From: UBA1189 sp045612925
GTDB taxonomy: Bacteria > Bacteroidota > Bacteroidia > Bacteroidales > Bacteroidaceae
Direction: 5' to 3'
Assembly (NCBI GenBank): GCA_045612925.1
Contig: JAZKZX010000065.1
Span: 1 to 5,191 of the forward strand
Length of the DNA stretch: 5,191 nt
Both the position numbers and the translations under genes were made by a program. Positions 1 through 4,772 of the stretch are shown piece by piece. Every line of letters begins with the position of its first letter. The first letter of the stretch is position 1. The notes beneath the pieces were generated by a model. It was not told the origin of the DNA and did no database searches. It saw nothing but the letters and a program-made list of their open reading frames with translations.

Positions 1-91
1 TCGAAATGACACGAGACGTTTTGGACAACATCTATATTATTACCAATTATTTATTGTCTTTGCCCCAAAAAGGTATAAATGTAATAGTTTG

Positions 92-126
92 TAATCTGCC
101 ACCAAAAATATAGGTTTTGCAGATTA
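92..126. repeat. Inverted repeat overlapping the -33 box
   Basis: TAATCTGC (92-99) and GCAGATTA (119-126) are perfect 8-bp inverted arms around a 19-nt centre, which itself contains ACC (101-103) and GGT (113-115) as a possible inner stem. Allowing G·T pairs, the outer stem can extend by about three pairs. The right arm begins at the last base of the -33 TTTG, so this could be an operator for a dimeric regulator. It could also be the remnant of a terminator of an upstream gene, though no long T-tract follows. Function is inferred from position only. Confidence 0.4.
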
Positions 127-147
127 TAGTATTTTATATTATCTTTG
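116..147 (+). promoter_or_regulatory. Bacteroidota-type promoter of the antiporter gene
   Basis: A TTTG at 116-119 is followed after 20 bp by TATCTTTG at 140-147. This fits the Bacteroidota housekeeping promoter pattern (TTTG, about 19-21 bp, TAnnTTTG). Transcription would start near 150-155, giving a 5' leader of about 45-50 nt before the ATG at 199. The leader is AT-rich without a strong Shine-Dalgarno sequence, as is common in the group. The -33 element lies inside the right arm of an inverted repeat (92-126). Confidence 0.65.
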
Positions 148-198
148 CCGAGTGAAGATATTATAGATTAATTAAATAAGTAAGAACGAAGAATCTCA

Positions 199-1368
199 AT
201 GAAGAAAGTTTTGTCATTCTCCGCGATGCTGATGCTGGGGCTGCTGCTATCGCAACTGATGCCGGGCATCATGACCGAGACATGCTACGCACACACACGA
301 CATGGCATAGAGATACTCCTCGGGGTGTGTCTGGCCTTTATCATGATCAATGTAGGACGCGAGTTTGAGGTGGACAAGAGCAACATCAAGTCGTATGCCA
401 AGGACTACCTCGTGGCTATGCTGGCGGCTGGCATGCCGTGGCTCTTGATAGCGATGTACTACATCTTCGTGCTGATGCCATCAGAGTGGTGGGCGCAAGG
501 GGCGGTGTGGAAGGAGTCGCTCCTCTTGAGCCGATTTGCAGCGCCTACCTCGGCAGGTATCTTGTTTACCATGCTGGCGGCTATCGGACTTCAGAAGAGT
601 TGGATATACAGGAAGATACAGGTATTGGCCATCTTCGACGACCTGGACACCATATTGCTGATGATACCTCTGCAGATAGCCATGATAGGCATGCAGTGGC
701 AGATGGGTGTGATACTCGTCGTGGTGGTATTGCTGCTATGGATAGGCTGGAAGAAGATGTCGGCCTATGACCTGCGCTGCGATTGGAGGAGCCTGCTCGT
801 CTACTCGGCCTTGGTATATGGGGCTACCTATGTCATCTATGTCCTTACGGACCACTTCTTCGGCGAGGAAGGTAGTGTACATATCGAGGTGCTGCTGCCT
901 GCCTTCGTATTGGGTATGGTGATGAGGCATGGGCACACTGCTTCGAAGGCCGATGATCGCGCGGCATCGTTCATTTCGCTCTTGTTTATGTTGCTGGTGG
1001 GTATGAGCATGCCGCTCATCCACATGGAGGAGGCTCCTGCTCAATCGGGTAGTGTAATAGCTTCGCTGCCTATGATGTCGTGGGGGAGCATTGCACTGCA
1101 TGTGGTGATGGTGTCGTTGCTCTCTAACATCGGTAAGCTCACACCGATGCTCTTCTATCGTGACCGTTCGCTCAAGGAGCGACTTGCACTCTCTGTGGGT
1201 ATGTTTACCCGTGGCGAGGTGGGGGCAGGCGTCATCTTCATCGCACTCGGCTATCATATCGGTGGACCTATCCTGCTCATCTCGGTACTCACTTTGGTGC
1301 TTAACCTTATCCTTACAGGCGGATTTGTGTTAATAGTGAAGCGTCTGGCATTGAGTTGTGAACGATGA
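199..1368 (+). CDS. Cation:proton antiporter (Na+/H+ exchanger family)
   Basis: This is a 389-residue, very hydrophobic inner-membrane protein with about 11-13 membrane segments. It fits the monovalent cation:proton antiporter superfamily (Na+/H+ exchanger fold), which swaps Na+ or K+ for protons to control pH and ion balance. Visible landmarks are an early segment ending in NVGREFEVD (about 51-59), like the glycine plus acidic motif after TM2 in the family. A SRFAAPTSAG stretch at 111-120 matches the unwound, Pro-Thr-containing TM4. Adjacent aspartates D147-D148 in AIFDDLDT match the ion-binding acidic pair of TM5/6, and FTRGEVGAG at 336-344 matches a late conserved Arg-Gly-Glu segment. The length suits the transport domain alone, with no RCK/TrkA-N regulatory tail. 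The start at 199 follows a good promoter by about 50 nt and opens directly into the first membrane helix. The exact cation is not readable from sequence. Confidence 0.85.
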   Translation: MKKVLSFSAMLMLGLLLSQLMPGIMTETCYAHTRHGIEILLGVCLAFIMINVGREFEVDKSNIKSYAKDYLVAMLAAGMPWLLIAMYYIFVLMPSEWWAQGAVWKESLLLSRFAAPTSAGILFTMLAAIGLQKSWIYRKIQVLAIFDDLDTILLMIPLQIAMIGMQWQMGVILVVVVLLLWIGWKKMSAYDLRCDWRSLLVYSALVYGATYVIYVLTDHFFGEEGSVHIEVLLPAFVLGMVMRHGHTASKADDRAASFISLLFMLLVGMSMPLIHMEEAPAQSGSVIASLPMMSWGSIALHVVMVSLLSNIGKLTPMLFYRDRSLKERLALSVGMFTRGEVGAGVIFIALGYHIGGPILLISVLTLVLNLILTGGFVLIVKRLALSCER

Positions 1369-1432
1369 GTTTTTTTTGGAGTGAAGGAGAGTTTTTTTGG
1401 AGTAAAGGAGAGTCTTTTTTAGGAGTAAAGGA
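1367..1432 (+). repeat. Three tandem ~22-bp T-tract/GGAG repeats
   Basis: Three imperfect copies (about 1367-1388, 1389-1409 and 1410-1432) each consist of GAGT, a run of six to eight T with minor changes, then GGAGTRAAGGA. The first copy begins within the TGA stop codon of the antiporter gene, so the array abuts the coding region with no spacer. Copies differ by T-tract length and single substitutions, which looks like slippage-driven duplication. Together with the 8-bp units that follow, it forms the left arm of a larger self-complementary spacer. Confidence 0.7.
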
Positions 1433-1453
1433 GTATAGGAGTGAAGGAGTAAA
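1422..1453 (+). repeat. Four tandem 8-bp GGAGTRAA units
   Basis: Units are GGAGTAAA (1422-1429), GGAGTATA (1430-1437), GGAGTGAA (1438-1445) and GGAGTAAA (1446-1453). The spacer contains further isolated copies of the same unit at 1378-1385 and 1399-1406. The complementary form, ACTCCTTA, occurs in tandem at 1569-1589, so the two sets face each other. There is no coding frame in it and no known element that I recognise. Confidence 0.75.
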
Positions 1454-1484
1454 GACGATACTTTAGACTATGGAAATCGTAATT

Positions 1485-1554
1485 CGCGAACAGACTATTG
1501 TCTTCACTCCTAAACTCCCGAAACAAGCCGCGAACAGACTATTGTCTTTACTCC
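1485..1554 (+). repeat. 26-bp direct repeat, two copies
   Basis: Copies at 1485-1510 and 1529-1554 agree at 25 of 26 positions, the only difference being C1505 versus T1549, with a 44-bp period. Each starts CGCGAACAG, contains the small dyad AGAC-TATT-GTCT and ends in YACTCC. The end of each copy is complementary to the GGAGTRAAG units upstream: 1540-1554 can pair with 1446-1460 along all 15 positions (one G·T), and 1502-1510 pairs perfectly with 1438-1446. Two alternative hairpins are therefore possible. Confidence 0.75.
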
Positions 1555-1568
1555 AGAGCGAAGCGAAT

Positions 1569-1589
1569 ACTCCTTAACTCCTTAACTCC
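1569..1589 (+). repeat. Tandem ACTCCTTA units (inverted partner array)
   Basis: ACTCCTTA is repeated at 1569-1576 and 1577-1584, and followed by a partial unit ACTCC at 1585-1589. On the other strand this reads GGAGTTAA, a variant of the GGAGTRAA unit of 1422-1453. It ends 23 bp before the start codon of the symporter gene. It may pair with the upstream array as RNA or as a cruciform, but its role is unknown. Confidence 0.65.
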
Positions 1590-1612
1590 CCAAAACAAAA
1601 ACAATAATAAAT

Positions 1613-3019
1613 ATGGAAATCTTGCAAAACATCATCAACGCTATCAACGATGTGCTATGGACCTATATCCTCATAGCCATGCTCATAGGATGTGCCATCT
1701 ATTTCACTTGGCGCACACGGGGCGTACAGTTCCGCAACTTGCGCGAGATGGTGCGCCTGCTCACCGAAAGTGCTCCCAAGAGCAGTGATGGCAAGCGTCA
1801 GGTATCGTCGTTCCAGGCCTTTGCCGTATCTATTGCCAGTCGTGTGGGTACGGGCAACTTGGCGGGTGTGGCTACAGCCATTGCCGTGGGCGGTGCCGGT
1901 GCGGTGTTCTGGATGTGGGTGATAGCTCTGCTGGGCTCGGTCAACGCCTTTGTGGAGTCTACATTGGCACAGCTCTACAAGCGTAAGGATAAGGATTCGT
2001 TCATCGGTGGACCTGCCTACTACATGCAGTATGGCTTGGGCAAGCGCTGGATGGGTGTGCTCTTTGCCGTGCTCATTGCCATCACCTTCGGCTTTGCCTT
2101 CAACTCGGTGCAGAGCAATACCATCTGTGCGGCGTGGGAGCATGCCTTCGGCTTTGACCATACATGGATGGGTATAGGGCTTACGGCGGTGACACTCGTC
2201 ATCATCTTCGGTGGTATACACCGTATAGCTACGGTGAGCAGTTGGCTCGTGCCTATCATGGCGGTGGGTTACATCATCCTGGCATTGGGCGTGGTGATCT
2301 ATAACATCGCGGAGATCCCTGCCGTATTGGGCCATATCTTCCGTAGTGCTTTCGGCTGGGAGCAAGCTATAGGTGGCGGCATGGGTGCTGCCGTGATGCA
2401 GGGTATCAAGCGCGGACTCTTCAGCAATGAGGCGGGTATGGGCTCGGCACCCAATGTGGCGGCTACGGCTACCGTATCGCACCCCGTGAAGCAGGGATTC
2501 ATACAGGCGCTTGGCGTGTTTACCGATACCTTGGTGATATGTACCTGCACGGCATTCATCATCTTGGTGAGCAACCCCTCGCCCGACGCTTCGCTCAATG
2601 GCATACAGCTCACCCAGGCAGCCTTCACCGAGCAGGTGGGCAGCCTCGGCTCGGTATTCGTGGCCATTGCCATACTGCTCTTTGCCTTCAGCAGCATCAT
2701 CGGCAACTACTACTACGGCGAGTCTAACATACGCTTCATCAGCCGTCGACCCATATTCCTGTGGATCTACCGTGTGCTCGTGGGCGCTATGGTGATGTGC
2801 GGCGCAGTGATGAGCCTCGACCTCGCTTGGAGCCTTGCCGATGTCACCATGGGCCTCATGACCATCTGCAACCTCATCGCCATCGTGCTCCTCTCGCGCC
2901 AGGTAATCTGGCTCTTGCGCGACTATACCGCCAAGAAGCGCAAGGGCATCAGTAGTCCTACCTTCAGCAAGGAGGAGATGCCCGAGGCGATGCGCCACGA
3001 GGTGGAGTGCTGGGAGTAG
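1613..3019 (+). CDS. Sodium:alanine/glycine symporter (AGCS family)
   Basis: A 468-residue inner-membrane transporter that uses the sodium gradient to import alanine, glycine or a similar small amino acid (relatives are AlsT, DagA and AgcS). The family fingerprint is clear: SRVGTGNLAGVATAIAVGG at 76-94 (the substrate/Na+ site region), then GAGAVFWMW at 94-102, which is the AGCS signature with Ala at the usual Pro position (residue 95). Further conserved stretches are FIGGPAYYMQYGLG (130-143), FNSVQSNT (163-170), GIKRGLFSNEAGMGSAPN (264-281) and FSSIIGNYYYGE (359-370). The length is normal for the family, with about 11 membrane segments and a charged tail from 440 onward. The start at 1613 is preceded by an A-rich leader with no Shine-Dalgarno sequence. 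I see no good TAnnTTTG box in the repeat-filled spacer upstream. Substrate choice (alanine, glycine, perhaps glutamine) cannot be decided here. Confidence 0.93.
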   Translation: MEILQNIINAINDVLWTYILIAMLIGCAIYFTWRTRGVQFRNLREMVRLLTESAPKSSDGKRQVSSFQAFAVSIASRVGTGNLAGVATAIAVGGAGAVFWMWVIALLGSVNAFVESTLAQLYKRKDKDSFIGGPAYYMQYGLGKRWMGVLFAVLIAITFGFAFNSVQSNTICAAWEHAFGFDHTWMGIGLTAVTLVIIFGGIHRIATVSSWLVPIMAVGYIILALGVVIYNIAEIPAVLGHIFRSAFGWEQAIGGGMGAAVMQGIKRGLFSNEAGMGSAPNVAATATVSHPVKQGFIQALGVFTDTLVICTCTAFIILVSNPSPDASLNGIQLTQAAFTEQVGSLGSVFVAIAILLFAFSSIIGNYYYGESNIRFISRRPIFLWIYRVLVGAMVMCGAVMSLDLAWSLADVTMGLMTICNLIAIVLLSRQVIWLLRDYTAKKRKGISSPTFSKEEMPEAMRHEVECWE

Positions 3020-3046
3020 CGCCAGGGGGGATTTTGTATTGTAGGC

Positions 3047-3067
3047 AAACTATAGTCATAGTTTTTT
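3047..3067 (+). terminator. Possible terminator of the symporter gene
   Basis: AAACTAT (3047-3053) and ATAGTTT (3058-3064) form a perfect 7-bp stem with a 4-nt loop, followed by a run of T that ends at 3067. The geometry is that of a factor-independent terminator, about 30 nt after the stop codon. The stem is AT-rich and would be weak, so confidence is moderate. Confidence 0.45.
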
Positions 3068-3137
3068 GTTATAGGGTGATAGGTGTAGACTATCGAAAAT
3101 AACTATTTATAAGCGTTATTTTTAATATTATTGTTCT

Positions 3138-3145
3138 TACCTTTG
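3138..3145 (+). promoter_or_regulatory. -7 box of the PepSY-like gene promoter
   Basis: TACCTTTG is an exact match to the Bacteroidota TAnnTTTG -7 element. The -33 region is poor; the nearest candidate is GTTA around 3115-3118. It would give a leader of about 50 nt before the ATG at 3202. A small dyad (GTCAT 3145-3149, ATGAC 3155-3159, 5-nt loop) lies at the expected transcript start. Confidence 0.6.
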
Positions 3146-3201
3146 TCATGTCTTATGACGAAAAGAAAGAGTTTTTTGTATAACCCTATAAACTGAAAAC
3201 A

Positions 3202-3639
3202 ATGATGAAAAAGATTTTTTTTGCTATCGCATGTGTGTTTGCCTTGACTACAAGTGCTTGTGCCGACAATTACCAACCCGTATATCAAGATCAACTGCCC
3301 GAGAAGGCACAGGTATTCCTCGCTACCTATTTCCCTGAAGCGGAGATATCTTTAGCCCGTAAGGAGATTGATGTGATGGAGGTCACCTATGATGTCATCT
3401 TCGCCGATGGCAGCAAGGTGGAGTTTAACCGCAAAGGCGAATGGACAGAGGTAGACTGTCTCACTCATCCCCTGCCCGAAGGTATAGTACCCGATGCTAT
3501 CAACAAGGTTGTCAATGCTCACTATCCCGAGGCAAAAGTGACCAAGATTGAGCGCGACAATCATGAAATAGATGTGACATTGGACAATCGGGCAGAGCTG
3601 ACCTTCGACAAGCATTTCAAACTTATCGATATTGACTGA
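3202..3639 (+). CDS. Exported PepSY-like (BLIP-like fold) small protein
   Basis: A 145-residue exported protein. Residues 1-21 form a signal peptide: MMKK, a hydrophobic core (IFFAIACVFAL), then a likely signal peptidase I site after ACA (19-21). Cys20 does not sit in a convincing lipobox, so a lipoprotein is less likely. The mature part holds two similar modules. The first has LPEKAQVFLATYFPEAEI (32-49) followed by beta strands EVTYDVIFADGSKVEFNRKGEW (60-81). The second has VPDAINKVVNAHYPEAKV (96-113) followed by EIDVTLDNRAELTFDKHFKLIDID (122-145). This helix-plus-sheet duplication with (F/Y)PEA motifs is characteristic of the PepSY-like, beta-lactamase-inhibitor-like family common in the Bacteroidota periplasm. 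Its biochemical role is not established. Met1 and Met2 are adjacent; either could be the start. It has its own promoter and a terminator-like hairpin, so it is probably monocistronic. Confidence 0.85.
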   Translation: MMKKIFFAIACVFALTTSACADNYQPVYQDQLPEKAQVFLATYFPEAEISLARKEIDVMEVTYDVIFADGSKVEFNRKGEWTEVDCLTHPLPEGIVPDAINKVVNAHYPEAKVTKIERDNHEIDVTLDNRAELTFDKHFKLIDID

Positions 3640-3659
3640 TATGGATCGAAACAATCTGG

Positions 3660-3692
3660 TAGGGGGTGTATCTGACGGATATACCCCTTATT
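3660..3692 (+). terminator. Hairpin terminator after the PepSY-like gene
   Basis: GGGGTGTATC (3663-3672) pairs with GATATACCCC (3678-3687) over 10 bp, with one G·T, around the 5-nt loop TGACG. Three more pairs (3660-3662 with 3688-3690) can extend the stem to 13. It begins about 20 nt after the stop codon at 3637-3639. The trailing sequence TTATT is only a weak U-tract, so termination is probable but not certain. Confidence 0.55.
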
Positions 3693-3730
3693 AGATGGTG
3701 ATGTATGGCGGTCGGAACACTTTTTTTTGC

Positions 3731-3738
3731 TACCTTTG
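3731..3738 (+). promoter_or_regulatory. pgeF: -7 box directly in front of pgeF
   Basis: TACCTTTG matches TAnnTTTG exactly and ends only 7 bp before the ATG at 3746, so the transcript should begin at or within a few bases of the start codon. A run of eight T (3721-3728) lies just upstream. I see no good -33 TTTG at the expected distance (about 3707-3711, sequence TGGCG). Confidence 0.55.
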
Positions 3739-3745
3739 CTGCGAT

Positions 3746-4540
3746 ATGAAACATGCAGAGCAGCTACACCTCTACCCGATGCCCGATACCCGGGTGACGG
3801 CATTCAGCACCACCCGTCATGGCGGATGGGGTGGTGGGGCGTATGGCACTTTTAATTGCACGCCTTACACGGGCGATGAGTCCAGTATAGTGCAAGCGAA
3901 TCAGGAGCTATTGTGCAGGTTGCTGGGCGTAGCGGAGGAAAGGCTCATCATCCCCTATCAGACGCATAGTTGCAATGTGATGATCATTGATGAATCATTT
4001 ATGCAATTATCGGGTGATGCACGCCACGCGATGCTACAGGAGAAGGATGCCATCATCACCTCCATTCCTAATGTATGTCTCTGTGTGTCTACGGCCGATT
4101 GCGTGCCCGTGCTCCTATATGACTCGGTGCGTGAGGTCGTGGCTGCTGTCCATGCCGGGTGGCGCGGTACGGTGGGTAAGATAGCGGCTCATACCCTGCA
4201 GGTGATGAAGGAGAGGTATGGCACACAGGCTGCTGATGTGCATGCCATCATCGGTCCTTGCATCTCACTCAAGGCTTTTGAGGTAGGCATAGAGGTGTAT
4301 GAGACCTTTGAACAGGCGGGCTTCGACATGGAGCGGATAGCATGCTGGCACCCCGAAAAGGAGAAATATCATATCGACCTCCCTACTGCCAATCGCCTGC
4401 AGCTGCTTGCCGAAGGGGTGCCTCTCGCACATATTCATGATAGTGCCATCTGCACCTACACCCAGCACGAAGACTTCTTCTCGGCCCGCCGATTGGGCAT
4501 CCGTTCGGGGCGTATACTCAATGGAATCGTGATAAAATAA
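3746..4540 (+). CDS. pgeF: Peptidoglycan editing factor PgeF (YfiH/YlmD laccase-domain family)
   Basis: A 264-residue cytoplasmic protein of the YfiH/YlmD family (former 'multicopper polyphenol oxidase' or 'laccase-domain' family). Members are purine nucleoside phosphorylase/adenosine deaminase-like enzymes with a zinc site, and E. coli YfiH is implicated in fidelity of peptidoglycan precursors. Family landmarks in order: STTRHGGWGGG (21-31), PYQTHS with His74, STADCVPVLLYD (115-126) with Cys119, VHAGWRGTVGKI (135-146) with His136, IGPCISLKAFEVG (169-181), and a C-terminal CTYTQHEDFFSARRLG (236-251). His74, Cys119 and His136 match the conserved His-Cys-His catalytic/zinc triad. The frame opens earlier, at 3695, but those 17 extra residues span the T8 run and the -7 box and are not family-like. 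I therefore chose 3746; ATG 3779 is a less likely alternative. Length is normal for the family. Confidence 0.9.
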   Translation: MKHAEQLHLYPMPDTRVTAFSTTRHGGWGGGAYGTFNCTPYTGDESSIVQANQELLCRLLGVAEERLIIPYQTHSCNVMIIDESFMQLSGDARHAMLQEKDAIITSIPNVCLCVSTADCVPVLLYDSVREVVAAVHAGWRGTVGKIAAHTLQVMKERYGTQAADVHAIIGPCISLKAFEVGIEVYETFEQAGFDMERIACWHPEKEKYHIDLPTANRLQLLAEGVPLAHIHDSAICTYTQHEDFFSARRLGIRSGRILNGIVIK

Positions 4541-4558
4541 AGAAAATTCTCACCATTT

Positions 4559-4597
4559 CTCTCCTTTAGGAGAGGTAGGTAGGGTCAGATTTTTTTT
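4559..4597 (+). terminator. Possible terminator after pgeF
   Basis: CTCTCC (4559-4564) and GGAGAG (4569-4574) are a perfect 6-bp stem with a TTTA loop, starting about 19 nt after the pgeF stop codon. A run of eight T occurs at 4590-4597, but 15 nt downstream of the stem rather than directly after it. It may therefore act poorly, or the hairpin may be a processing or 3'-end stability element. Confidence 0.35.
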
Positions 4598-4632
4598 CTT
4601 ACCCGAGGTGTTTTCCATTCAAAAAGTTTTAC

Positions 4633-4640
4633 TACATTTG
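4633..4640 (+). promoter_or_regulatory. thiM: -7 box of the thiM transcript
   Basis: TACATTTG fits TAnnTTTG exactly. The -33 region (about 4609-4614, TGTTTT) is only a partial match. Transcription would start near 4645-4648 and yield a leader of about 125 nt containing a hairpin and the TPP riboswitch before the ATG at 4773. Confidence 0.6.
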
Positions 4641-4646
4641 CACCGT

Positions 4647-4680
4647 GATAGCCGATATAGGTCAACCTTTTGAGGCTATC
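4647..4680 (+). other. 5'-terminal leader hairpin before the TPP riboswitch
   Basis: GATAGCC (4647-4653) pairs perfectly with GGCTATC (4674-4680). The 20-nt loop contains AGG (4659-4661) and CCT (4666-4668) as an inner stem. The outer stem starts almost exactly at the predicted transcript start and ends about 11 nt before the riboswitch. It may stabilise the 5' end of the mRNA. It is not part of the standard TPP aptamer. Confidence 0.45.
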
Positions 4681-4690
4681 AAGACATATT

Positions 4691-4772
4691 GTATTAGGGG
4701 TGCTTGCCCACGAGAGGGACAGGCTGAGATTATACCCTTTGAACCTGCTAACATAATTGTAGAGAGGAAAAT
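4691..4772 (+). ncRNA. TPP riboswitch (THI element) controlling thiM
   Basis: The conserved core is plain: AGGGGTGC (4696-4703), CTGAGA (4724-4729, the pyrimidine-binding loop), ATACCC (4732-4737), GAACCTG (4741-4747) and a final AGAGGAAA (4763-4770). Helices can be drawn. P2 is 4698-4701 with 4734-4737. P3 is 4703-4709 with 4716-4723 (one bulged A). P4 is CCT 4744-4746 with AGG 4765-4767. P5 is 4748-4753 with 4758-4762 around the TAAT loop. P1 is short and AT-rich, about 4692-4695 with 4770-4773. When TPP binds, the GAGAGG at 4762-4767, the only Shine-Dalgarno-like sequence and 5 nt from the ATG, would be locked in P4/P5. This predicts translational repression when thiamin pyrophosphate is plentiful. 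Confidence 0.93.

Noticed and set aside
6..113. Short plus-strand open frame of 35 codons
   Set aside because: No promoter or ribosome-binding site is visible and the DNA is AT-rich like the rest of the spacer. It also ends inside the dyad next to the antiporter promoter. It could be chance; nothing supports a protein.
736..1257. 173-codon minus-strand open frame opposite the antiporter gene
   Set aside because: His/Arg-rich, motif-free translation lying wholly inside a well-supported membrane protein gene; a coding shadow.
1367..1591. CRISPR array
   Set aside because: The repeats are 8-bp, ~22-bp and a single 26-bp pair, without regular unique spacers of similar length, and there are no cas genes in the window.
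1498..1788. 96-codon plus-strand open frame overlapping the start of the symporter gene
   Set aside because: It runs through the repeat spacer and then out of frame through the symporter, and the translation has no recognisable features.
1655..2998. 447-codon open frame on the minus strand opposite the symporter gene
   Set aside because: Its translation is rich in His, Glu, Arg and Ala with no hydrophobic core or family motif, as expected for the antisense of a GC-biased membrane-protein gene. The plus-strand gene has clear AGCS motifs.
3695..3745. Upstream start for pgeF
   Set aside because: The extension encodes residues translated from a T-run and the -7 box and does not resemble the N-terminus of the family; the promoter position favours 3746.
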